DNA of 64,000 nucleotides, from assembly GCA_964437725.1 (NCBI GenBank), contig CAYTIB010000007.1:39380-103379 (forward strand), in the 5' to 3' direction. The stretch is from CAYTIB01 sp964437725 (GTDB taxonomy: Bacteria; UBA8248; JACPRG01; G963555815). The notes below the pieces were generated by a model. The model made no database searches and was not told the origin of the DNA. It saw only the letters and a program-made list of their open reading frames with translations. Position numbers and translations under genes: made by a program. This document shows positions 34,257 to 41,642 of this stretch, piece by piece (the first letter of the stretch is position 1; each line of letters begins with the position of its first letter).

Positions 34257-34484
34257 TTATTTCAGATACCTAAAAAGGGTCCTATCCATCCGTAAAGACC
34301 GAAAACCGACCACGGGGAGATAATAATCCCAACACTTGCACTTGACATCAAGCTGGTAGCCCATAACTGCCAAGTCGTTCCATAGGAGATAGACATCCGC
34401 GGGATAAGGCTCACCCGTCTCCTCGAGGACCTCTTCCAGAACCTGACAGGCATCGTCCACTTTTTCTTTTACTTCATCCCACAT
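34257..34484 (-). CDS. Small hypothetical protein next to the ferritin-like gene
   Basis: I do not recognise this 75-residue protein. The N-terminal half is acidic and helical (VKEKVDDACQVLEEVLEETGE), the C-terminal half is richer in aromatics, with CKCWDYYLP near residue 50. AGGAAATAGCGT before the ATG is a normal ribosome binding site, and it follows the ferritin-like gene by 38 bases on the same strand, which supports it being real. A pair of cysteines (CKC) could bind metal but this is only a possibility. Confidence 0.55.
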   Translation of the reverse strand: MWDEVKEKVDDACQVLEEVLEETGEPYPADVYLLWNDLAVMGYQLDVKCKCWDYYLPVVGFRSLRMDRTLFRYLK

Positions 34485-34522
34485 ACGCTATTTCCTGGCT
34501 CCGATACAGTCCCGAGGAATTC

Positions 34523-35182
34523 TTATTTGATACCTGCTTTGATGGTTCCATAGAAATCCACGTCATAGCATCTACATATTTCCTCAAAGGTTTTTTCAGA
34601 GATTTCCACTACCCGACGTTGAGTTTCCTCAGTGGTGCAGTAACGCTCCAAAAGGCGGCGACCGTTCTTCACATGCTTCCCCTCATCGATGATAATCTCC
34701 TCTTCAATACGTTTGGCGTGATGAGATTCTACGAGTGTCACCAAATGCTTCAAGATTTCAATAAGGACCACCTCTCCAGTTACCTGAAAAGCCGCAGCAA
34801 TTTCAATGGGGTCATTGTACTGCAGGGTCGAATGAAGCAACTCTAAATCCTCAGGTGAGGGCTGAATGTTTGTTATATCGCCATCCTCTCCCATGTCCTC
34901 CAAAATCTCAGAAAAAACCTGTGCGTGCTTGTATTCCTCCATAAGGTGCTCAGTCAGCATCCATCTGAGATCCACGTCTTCGTCGGGGAGAAGCAAAATT
35001 TGTTTTGCAGGACGAAGAACACCCAAATGAAACTCGGACCAAACTCGATTCTTAAGGACATGAACAAGGTCTTTTCGGTCTATCGAGTCAATTTTGTCCA
35101 AAACCTTCTCACGAAGTCTTTCAGCATACTTGTCCGAGTTGGTTATAACTCGAATCGCAAATTCACGACTCTCCATAAACAT
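34523..35182 (-). CDS. Ferritin-like di-iron protein, function unknown
   Basis: The 219-residue helical protein shows the full ligand set of a ferritin-like di-iron site: E50 (WSEFHLG), E83-x2-H86 (EEYKHA), E137 (TGEVVL) and E167-x2-H170 (DEGKHV). Such proteins oxidise substrates with O2 (for example acyl desaturases, N-oxygenases and aldehyde-deformylating oxygenases) or store iron. I cannot say which. AGGAGG is eight bases before the ATG. It heads a two-gene minus-strand unit and is divergent from the LLM oxidoreductase gene, 293 bases away. Confidence 0.7.
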   Translation of the reverse strand: MFMESREFAIRVITNSDKYAERLREKVLDKIDSIDRKDLVHVLKNRVWSEFHLGVLRPAKQILLLPDEDVDLRWMLTEHLMEEYKHAQVFSEILEDMGEDGDITNIQPSPEDLELLHSTLQYNDPIEIAAAFQVTGEVVLIEILKHLVTLVESHHAKRIEEEIIIDEGKHVKNGRRLLERYCTTEETQRRVVEISEKTFEEICRCYDVDFYGTIKAGIK

Positions 35183-35475
35183 ACAACTTACCTCCTCAGC
35201 TCCGTACCCTCAGACAGAACCATACTTCCACCATACCTAGACTTATAAGCTTAAGCCTCAGTATATCAGAAGGTTTTTCCCCCTTCCTGAATTTCATGAA
35301 AATCAATTATTCATTACCGGTCTCAACAAACCAAAACACTTGCCGAAACCCTTAAATAATGCTAACATCCCAGCCGCTTTGAGAGAGGTTTGCGTGTACG
35401 GGTGGTGATAACCTTACCCTGCTTATAATTCGGGTCAAAACTTAAAAAGCCGTTTCGGCTGGAGGCATTAACACT

Positions 35476-36435
35476 GTGGCAAAATTCGGCGTTTTTCTCC
35501 CTGCATTCGGATACCCAGCCATCACGCTAGAATTCCTTAAAGAAGCCTCTAAGGAAGCAGAAGATCTCGGATATTCAGGTGTTTACCTCGCCGATCATCC
35601 GATTTACACGGAGGGGCTAGCGTCTTTTGGACAAGAGGGCATATACGATCCAATTGTTACTCTTTCTCAAATTGCCGCTGTCACCAGTACTATAAAAATC
35701 GGTGTAGGTGTTCTGTTAGTTCCTCTACGACACCCACTAATGTTGGCAAAGTCTCTTGCAACGCTTGATATCGCCTCCAACGGCCGTCTTGATACCGGCG
35801 TCGGTATTGGTGCCTATGAGCCCGACTACAGATCCACTGGTACACCATTTAAAACACGGGGTCGAATGTACGACGAAGCCCTTGAGGTAATCACCCGCTT
35901 ATGGACAGAAGATTCTGTGACCCATAATGGCGAATTTTATCAATTGGAGGATATCTCTCTTCAGCCCAAACCCACCCAGAAACCAAATCCAGAGTTTTGG
36001 TTCGGGGGTGAAGTCCGGCGAACCTGGGAACGAGCTGCCCGAATCGGATGCGGTTGGGGCCCTTGGGCACCAACCATCGAACATATGCAAAATGGAATGA
36101 AAGCGATTAGGGAGGTTGCTGAGGCAGAAGGCCGTGATCTTGCCAACTTCCGCTTTATCTGTGAGGCTTGGACGGCCGTCGATGACGATCTGAAGAGGGC
36201 CGAGAGCGCCGTGGAGCCCGCATTGTCTTATTTCGTCAAACACCATCAAATGGATATCGGAATGGACTTCATGCATTCCAACTCCTTCATTGGCTCACCG
36301 GAAAACATTGCAATCCGTTTACAGGAGTGGATCGACATCGGCGTGGAAGAGTTCCACCTTGCCTTCTGCCCATGGGAAAAATGCAGAGAGTCAATGAGGA
36401 TTGTGGCAAAAGAAATAATGCCTCAATTTCAATAA
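35476..36435 (+). CDS. LLM-class flavin-dependent oxidoreductase
   Basis: A 319-residue TIM-barrel enzyme of the bacterial-luciferase-like family, using FMNH2 or F420. Family features include the N-terminal FGVFLPAFGYP, SGVYLADHP near residue 36, the VTLSQIAAVTSTIKIGVGV segment and GIGAYEPDYRSTG near 112. Relatives include the pyrimidine-ring oxygenase RutA, alkanesulfonate monooxygenase and F420-dependent dehydrogenases. Translation starts with GTG behind GGAGG, and a short AGCCG-TTT-CGGCT hairpin stands just before that site. A Rieske oxygenase follows 58 bases later on the same strand, so they may act together. Confidence 0.87.
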   Translation: MAKFGVFLPAFGYPAITLEFLKEASKEAEDLGYSGVYLADHPIYTEGLASFGQEGIYDPIVTLSQIAAVTSTIKIGVGVLLVPLRHPLMLAKSLATLDIASNGRLDTGVGIGAYEPDYRSTGTPFKTRGRMYDEALEVITRLWTEDSVTHNGEFYQLEDISLQPKPTQKPNPEFWFGGEVRRTWERAARIGCGWGPWAPTIEHMQNGMKAIREVAEAEGRDLANFRFICEAWTAVDDDLKRAESAVEPALSYFVKHHQMDIGMDFMHSNSFIGSPENIAIRLQEWIDIGVEEFHLAFCPWEKCRESMRIVAKEIMPQFQ

Positions 36436-36493
36436 AAATTTTGAGATCTAATCAAACACGTCCCAAAACCATACTCGAATCGCCAGCTTGAAA

Positions 36494-37522
36494 ATGAAAG
36501 AAAGTGAGCTCTGGCCCATTCTCCGAGATTACTGGCATCCGGTTGCCTTTTCTGAGGAGGTAGCCGAGCGCCCAGTGTCCGTTGAGCTTTTAGACCAACA
36601 AGTTGCAATATGCCGTCTCAAGGGAAAGGTATGTGCCTTCCATGACCTATGCATTCACCGGGGAACTCCAATCTCACTTGGGTGGGTCGAAGGAGAACAT
36701 ATCGTTTGTGCGTATCATGGATGGGCATACCAAACAAATGGAGAGTGCGTGCGAATTCCTTCCATCCCACCCGGACATTCGATTCCCAAAAAAGCCTGCC
36801 TGACCACCTATCTTGCTCAAGAACTCTACGGCCTCATATGGGTGTGCCTATCTGGATCTCCCCGTACTCCGGTTCCGGAGTGCCCCGAATTTGATGATCA
36901 ATCCTACCAACCGTTTCTAATGCAAAAAAAAACCTGGAAAGGTAGTGCAGCTCGCGTCATGGAAAACTTTTTAGATCAATCCCATTTTGCTTGGGTCCAC
37001 GAAGGTATCCTCGGCGATCGCTCTCACCCCATTGCGCCTGAAATGAACCTTACTCGAAACGGAGAGGAGTTCGTCTGCTCATTCGAGAACATCCCAACTC
37101 CGATAGCACCGTTTCCACATCTCCAGACATACCATATCTATCTTCCTTTCTGCTGCCATATGCAAAAAGCTGAACTCGGAAGCCGAGCGAAAGTACTTTT
37201 TGTAATTGGCCTTCCCCATTCGAGCCATATGAGTACGCGGTTTCTGATCGGTCTAAGAAACTATGATCTTGAACAAAGTGATATTGCGGACGGTCCCGTG
37301 TTTGTTCTTGAAGAAAAAGTCAAAGGCGATATCGAAAATCCTGTCATCAAGGAAATTATCCAAAGCCATGAAATTGTCTACGAACAAGACTCCATAATAG
37401 TCGAACACCAGCGCCCTGAAGAATTGCCTCTCGACCTAACCGAAGAGCTTCACGTCAAGACCCCCGATGCTGCAGCCATCGAATACCGAAAAATGCTCAA
37501 AGAAATTGGTCTTGAAAACTGA
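36494..37522 (+). CDS. Rieske non-heme iron oxygenase, alpha subunit (copy 2)
   Basis: A paralogue of the oxygenase at 14568. The Rieske cluster ligands are C53-x-H55 and C72-x2-H75, and the iron site is D161-x2-H164-x4-H169 (DQSHFAWVH). The shared C-terminal block contains RPEELPLDLTEELHVKTPD. The ATG at 36494 gives 342 residues starting MKESELWPILRDYWHP, matching the other copy; a TTG two codons upstream is unlikely. It is probably co-transcribed with the LLM flavoenzyme upstream, which is not a typical Rieske reductase. No ferredoxin or reductase gene is near. Confidence 0.9.
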   Translation: MKESELWPILRDYWHPVAFSEEVAERPVSVELLDQQVAICRLKGKVCAFHDLCIHRGTPISLGWVEGEHIVCAYHGWAYQTNGECVRIPSIPPGHSIPKKACLTTYLAQELYGLIWVCLSGSPRTPVPECPEFDDQSYQPFLMQKKTWKGSAARVMENFLDQSHFAWVHEGILGDRSHPIAPEMNLTRNGEEFVCSFENIPTPIAPFPHLQTYHIYLPFCCHMQKAELGSRAKVLFVIGLPHSSHMSTRFLIGLRNYDLEQSDIADGPVFVLEEKVKGDIENPVIKEIIQSHEIVYEQDSIIVEHQRPEELPLDLTEELHVKTPDAAAIEYRKMLKEIGLEN

Positions 37523-37570
37523 AAGGTCCAGAAGAAGCCCGTTCCTTTTCCTCACTCACTAAATCTGCTC

Positions 37571-38458
37571 TTATTCAAACTTAAAACGCCAAGTATCATC
37601 AGCCTGAATAATTCGACCCGCCACCGGAGTAGGGAAGTGAGCTGGGAAAATGAGGGTATCCGTCTCGCAGTATTGATCCAAGAAAGCCCGCCGCGTGGTC
37701 CTCGCACTTTCTGGATCAATGCAAAAGCAGCTACTCCAATCCGGCTCAGCACATTGGATAGCGTGGTGCATCAGGTCACCACTGAGGATGGCCTCCGACC
37801 CCCCTGATGACAAGTGCGCGCAAAAATGCCCGGGCGTGTGCCCGGGACTTGGCTCAAGTCGCATAACTTTATCGAGTTCGAAGTCATTATCTACAAATTC
37901 GGCTTGGTTGGCTTCAATGATGGGCAAAATGCTGTCTTGGTAATGTGGATGGTCTCCCCCTTCCGATCCCTGGAACTGTTCCCTCCAATACTCCCACTCC
38001 CGTTTACCAAAAAGGTATTGTGCATTGGGGAATGTTGGGACCCAACGCCCGTTTTGAAGCCGTGTGTTCCACCCAACGTGGTCAACATGAAGATGAGTAC
38101 AAAAAACAAAATCCACTTCCTCAGGTGCTAAACCGGCACTGGCAAGGTTATCAAGGTAGGGCCATTGCTTCATGTGATAGCGAGCCCGCTGAGGCCTATT
38201 TTTGTTGTTACCACCGCAAGTGTCTACTAGAATCGTGTGGTCTGGCGTTCGAATGATAATGGAGTGAAACGCAAGGATGAACAATCCAGAATTTGAGTCC
38301 ATCAGTGAAGGCTCCAACCAGTGACGATGCCCTTCAATAGCTTCTTCCGTGCAATCGGGAAACATCTCAAAAGGAGACAACAACGGACCTTCGAATTCGA
38401 GGACACGCTCAATCTCAATATTTCCGAGGTACCACTTTTCCATCACCTGATTCTCCAT
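37571..38458 (-). CDS. MBL-fold metallo-hydrolase
   Basis: A 295-residue metallo-beta-lactamase-fold enzyme. The zinc motif is H122-x-H124-x-D126-H127 (CTHLHVDHVGW), with further ligands in PSPGHTPGHF (about 212) and AILSGDLMHH (about 233) and a terminal IFPAHFPTP. An alternative start at the sixth codon (MEKWYLGN) follows AGGTG and may be the real one. It is convergent with Rieske copy 2 and divergent from the AhpD-like selenoprotein gene, 76 bases away. Its substrate is unknown; lactone or thioester hydrolysis is typical of the family. Confidence 0.85.
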   Translation of the reverse strand: MENQVMEKWYLGNIEIERVLEFEGPLLSPFEMFPDCTEEAIEGHRHWLEPSLMDSNSGLFILAFHSIIIRTPDHTILVDTCGGNNKNRPQRARYHMKQWPYLDNLASAGLAPEEVDFVFCTHLHVDHVGWNTRLQNGRWVPTFPNAQYLFGKREWEYWREQFQGSEGGDHPHYQDSILPIIEANQAEFVDNDFELDKVMRLEPSPGHTPGHFCAHLSSGGSEAILSGDLMHHAIQCAEPDWSSCFCIDPESARTTRRAFLDQYCETDTLIFPAHFPTPVAGRIIQADDTWRFKFE

Positions 38459-38534
38459 TGACGCAATGGCCTGAAGCCTAGTAAAACCAACCGAAATACA
38501 AGGGGCATTAAAATCCTAACCATGAGGAGTAACT

Positions 38535-39068
38535 ATGGCATATATTCAGCAAGTTGAGCCCGAAGATGCAACCGGAAAAGTTAAGGATTTTTACAATAAA
38601 CTCATAGAAAGAGATGGACAGGTAAGAGGGATCTTTAAGCTGAATAGCCTGAAACCCGATGTGATGTTCGGGCTCGGTAATCTTTACACGGCAGTAATGT
38701 ATGGAGAGTCTGGTCTTTCTCGTATCGAGAAGGAAATGGTTGCGACAGTTGTGTCGGCAATTAACGGATGCGACTACTGAGTCAAAAATCACGGAGGGTC
38801 GCTCCGTAACGAATTAAACAATGAGAAACTTGCCCTGCAAATTATCGAGAATTTCCACAAAGCCAATATAGCCCCACGGGCTCGGTGCATACTGGAGTAT
38901 GCGGAAAAGCTGACTTTAAAACCTCGTGAAATGTCAGAGACAGATCTCACTCCCTTGCGGGAGCAAGGACTAACAGATGAAGACATTTTTGACGTTGTAC
39001 AAATAGTTGGATATTTCAACTACACCAACCGGCGGGCCAACGGACTGGGGGTCGACTCAGACGGGTAA
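38535..39068 (+). CDS. AhpD-like peroxidase selenoprotein (C-x-x-U, UGA-encoded Sec82)
   Basis: AhpD-type peroxidase-related proteins reduce peroxides through a C-x-x-C motif followed by a His. In this frame the motif is C79-D-Y-U82-V-K-N-H86, with Sec82 encoded by the in-frame TGA at 38778-38780. Before it lies the family core MFGLGNLYTAVMYGE and LSRIEKEMVATVVSAINGC. After it the same frame stays open for 95 codons (GGSLRNELNNEK, CILEYAEKLTLKP, DIFDVVQIVGYFNYTNR) to a TAA at 39066. The complete protein has 177 residues, normal for the family. A SECIS-like hairpin follows the TGA at 38791-38807. AGGAG is five bases before the ATG. Read as a stop, the TGA would remove the catalytic residue and half the fold. 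Confidence 0.88.
38791..38807 (+). promoter_or_regulatory. Bacterial SECIS-like hairpin of the AhpD-like gene
   Basis: ACGGAG (38791-38796) and CTCCGT (38802-38807) pair perfectly around the loop GGUCG. The loop begins 16 nt after the UGA and opens with GG, as in classical bacterial SECIS elements that present G and U bases to SelB. Coding sequence continues through it in frame. Confidence 0.85.
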
Positions 39069-39109
39069 GGCCCATCAGACACAAGCACGGAACGGGCACC
39101 AAAGTCCAA

Positions 39110-39164
39110 CACAACAAACAAGAAGGGATTCCGAGCTCTCGTGAATCCCTTCTTGTTTGTTGTG
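39110..39164. terminator. Long perfect hairpin, bidirectional terminator
   Basis: A 22-bp perfect stem (39110-39131 with 39143-39164) encloses an 11-nt loop. It lies between the convergent AhpD-like and amidohydrolase-2 genes. Its outer part is A-rich on one arm and T-rich on the other (TTCTTGTTTGTTGT), so it can act on transcripts from either side. The perfect length is unusual for a simple terminator. Confidence 0.8.
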
Positions 39165-39171
39165 AGACTAA

Positions 39172-40059
39172 TTACAAATTAATCTTCCAAAGGCGCGCCG
39201 TATTTTTCCACATCACCTTATCCATATCCTCCTGCGCTATAGGTTCCAATCCCAACCGTTTTGCTTCATCGTTCAGGCCAAGCATAAGTTCAACCGCCAT
39301 GTGTGTATGGGAATTCTCCGAACCGTATAGAAGTTTTTCGTATCCACATAGCCGGCCAAAGCGCTGAATCGTCCGAAGGTTCTCCTCTCTTGTAAACCAA
39401 CCCCAGTAAGCCAAATCTGCATGGATATTGTCATACCTCGCAATAAGAGCCATACATTCATCCACCCAGGGCCAAGCCAGATGACACACAACCATCTTCA
39501 TCTCTGGATAACGTAAAGCTACATCATCTAACAAATATGGCTGTTGGTACTTCATGGGGGCGTTCATACACGGCGTCCAGCCCATATGAATCTGGACAGC
39601 AATATCTAGCTCGATGAATTTCTCATATAGTGGAAATAGGCGCTCATCTCGCGGATCAAAATGATCGTAAGCGGGATAAATCTTGCAAGCGTGAAAACCC
39701 TGGTCTCGGATATAATGTTCCACCTCTTGCACCGCTTCGTAGACGTCTCTCAGGGGATCCACGCTGCATGTCAAGGCAAAACGTTCAGGTGCTGCCTCTC
39801 GGACCTCCATAAGAAAGTCGTTAGGAGTGTAAGGGCCCTTGACCCGACCGTAAACTCGTCGGTGATCGGAAGTCATGATGCACATCATGTCGACTTTGTG
39901 CTCGTCCATCTGTGCAACCAATCGCTCCCCGACACTCAGGTTCTTTTTCCCTCCGGTCCACTGCTGAACCCCTCCCCAGGCTCGGTACAACTCTTTCACC
40001 CACCACTCGGGATAATGCTCCCCAATCTTACCTGCATGAACGTGGCAATCTATAATCAT
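39172..40059 (-). CDS. Amidohydrolase-2 family metal-dependent hydrolase/decarboxylase
   Basis: A 295-residue TIM-barrel protein of the ACMSD-like amidohydrolase-2 family, whose members decarboxylate or hydrolyse aromatic and lactone compounds. It has H6-x-H8 in DCHVHAG, a His in VQIHMGWTP (about 159) and another in VVCHLAWPW (about 188). The late metal-binding Asp, normally in a GSD motif, appears as Glu in YGSENSHT (about 245). The ATG follows AAGGCGAG. It is convergent with the AhpD-like gene and lies 92 bases from the tRNA. Its relation to the Rieske oxygenase pathway is plausible but not shown. Confidence 0.83.
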   Translation of the reverse strand: MIIDCHVHAGKIGEHYPEWWVKELYRAWGGVQQWTGGKKNLSVGERLVAQMDEHKVDMMCIMTSDHRRVYGRVKGPYTPNDFLMEVREAAPERFALTCSVDPLRDVYEAVQEVEHYIRDQGFHACKIYPAYDHFDPRDERLFPLYEKFIELDIAVQIHMGWTPCMNAPMKYQQPYLLDDVALRYPEMKMVVCHLAWPWVDECMALIARYDNIHADLAYWGWFTREENLRTIQRFGRLCGYEKLLYGSENSHTHMAVELMLGLNDEAKRLGLEPIAQEDMDKVMWKNTARLWKINL

Positions 40060-40114
40060 TCGGAGACTCGCCTTCGCATTTACAGTAAGAGAATGCTGAC
40101 CTCAAGGGATATCT

Positions 40115-40150
40115 AATGGGTTACAGATGTCCTATAACCCATTGGGTTAT
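40115..40150. repeat. Nested inverted repeats at the 3' end of tRNA-Pro
   Basis: AATGGGTTA (40115-40123) pairs with TAACCCATT (40135-40143) across an 11-nt loop, and ATAACCC (40134-40140) also pairs with GGGTTAT (40144-40150) across ATT. The three copies of the GGGTTA core thus allow two exclusive hairpins, one base from the tRNA CCA end. It could stop or process the tRNA transcript, or be a relic of site-specific recombination. Confidence 0.4.
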
Positions 40151-40151
40151 C

Positions 40152-40228
<77 letters not shown>

Positions 40229-40247
40229 TGATAAGTAGACTGATTAA

Positions 40248-40276
40248 TCATTAATGCTTTAAAAAATACATGTCAA
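40248..40276 (-). promoter_or_regulatory. Sigma70-type promoter of tRNA-Pro
   Basis: On the minus strand a perfect TTGACA (40276-40271) is followed after 17 bp by TAATGA (40253-40248). The predicted start is about 12 bases before the mature tRNA, a usual arrangement for tRNA genes. Confidence 0.65.
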
Positions 40277-40320
40277 GCGACGTTATGAATTTACTAAGCG
40301 AATCAAAATATACAAAAACC

Positions 40321-41604
40321 TCAATTGGAGGAATCCACAATAAGATTAGAGTGCACGATGAGATGAGCTAAAAACGAGCTCCCTTTCGGAGTCAAATGAA
40401 CGATATCATGAAACAATTGCTTTCCATTTAAACGCATCTTTTCGAAAGCAAATAGTGGATTAATCACTTTGACATCTTTCGAATGGGCCAATTTAAGCAA
40501 TTCTGCAAGGAGAACCTTTTGACGAAGTGCCTGCCTTTCCAATGCACTTTCCCAAAAACCAATGGCCGGATTTAATCCTGCAAGGTCATCAGGAGACATT
40601 CCAGATTTCAATTGACTTAAACCTGTCCCACTTGACAAAGGTTGAAGGACAAATATCAATCGAATACCTCGAGCCTTGCAAATATCAATTAACCCTTTCA
40701 TGTTTTTAACAAACACACCCCGATATCGATCTTGGAAACGAACTTCCGGAATCGGAGATCCCCTCCTCCAAAGAGCCCATTTCTCTGAAATAGTAGTGTA
40801 AAGAAGACTATGTCCATTTAACCATTGGTGCATTTTGATAAAGGGAACGCCCCAAAAAGATATCTTCTTCAGTGAAATAAAACGTCCATGGGCTGTATCA
40901 TTATAAGCGGAGTAATTAATAATAATATCGGGATCGTATTTTGTAAGTTCGTGCTTTACAAGAGTCAAAATATCATTGGATGAATATCCTAAAAACCCTG
41001 CATTAATAACCTCGAAATTCTTTACAGGGTATCTAGATTTTAATGAATTCATTAAAAAAGAGGATAATGTTTGGTCATCAAGATTTTCCAACCCCATTAC
41101 GGAAGACCCACCTGTGAGGATAATTCTTGTAATGTCTTTTCCTTTTTGAGGAGTAAATGGAGAAGATCTAAAGCCTAATGAATTAATCGTATAAGATGTA
41201 ACTTTCAATTCTCCTTTGGAATCAATAAATCGATGCGAATAATTGCCTGGGACCCCCTTGTAATAATAAACACCTTTCAAGGGTTGATATTCCTTGGATT
41301 TATAAACATACACTCCTTGTGACATTGCAGAAGAATGCTTTCCTGATTTGGAAACCTGCGATCTAAAAGATTGATTAGATAAGCCATCCGAAGAGATAGA
41401 TCCTTCTTTCAAATTCTCTATTTTTAATTTTTCTTCTAATTCTTTATTAGCAAAAGAAGATGAAAGGTGATAATAAAAAATTCTAGTGTGAAACCCTAGA
41501 TGTCGAACGCGTTGAATGAATTCAAACCCCAAAAATAGAAAAATGCAGGGAACCAGTGCAAAAAGAAATTTTTTGATAAATCTAATTAGGCTACGGTGAA
41601 ACAA
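40321..41604 (-). CDS. SGNH/GDSL-like hydrolase with N-terminal membrane anchor
   Basis: A 427-residue protein with one N-terminal transmembrane helix (about 12-28) and a periplasmic SGNH domain. Block I reads TGGSSVMG (about 170), block II NAGFLGYSSND (about 207), block III NYSAYNDTAHG (about 235) and block V HDIVHLTPKG with the catalytic Asp-x-x-His (about 410). Such proteins act as polysaccharide O-acetyltransferases or esterases, which suits the glycan locus. The frame begins with TTG at 41604 behind AGGGAAAATATA. It is the last gene of the minus-strand glycan run and is related to the interrupted gene at 45150. Confidence 0.78.
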   Translation of the reverse strand: MFHRSLIRFIKKFLFALVPCIFLFLGFEFIQRVRHLGFHTRIFYYHLSSSFANKELEEKLKIENLKEGSISSDGLSNQSFRSQVSKSGKHSSAMSQGVYVYKSKEYQPLKGVYYYKGVPGNYSHRFIDSKGELKVTSYTINSLGFRSSPFTPQKGKDITRIILTGGSSVMGLENLDDQTLSSFLMNSLKSRYPVKNFEVINAGFLGYSSNDILTLVKHELTKYDPDIIINYSAYNDTAHGRFISLKKISFWGVPFIKMHQWLNGHSLLYTTISEKWALWRRGSPIPEVRFQDRYRGVFVKNMKGLIDICKARGIRLIFVLQPLSSGTGLSQLKSGMSPDDLAGLNPAIGFWESALERQALRQKVLLAELLKLAHSKDVKVINPLFAFEKMRLNGKQLFHDIVHLTPKGSSFLAHLIVHSNLIVDSSN

Positions 41605-41642
41605 TATATTTTCCCTAATAAGATATAGATTACTCTGAAGTA

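Noticed and set aside
35424..35429. TATAAT as -10 of the LLM gene promoter
   Set aside because: No -35 element at 16-18 bp; the nearest TTGCGT is 28 bp away.
38778..38780. Reassignment of UGA to Trp/Gly across the genome
   Set aside because: Many well-bounded genes here end at TGA with the next gene following correctly, so UGA is a normal stop.
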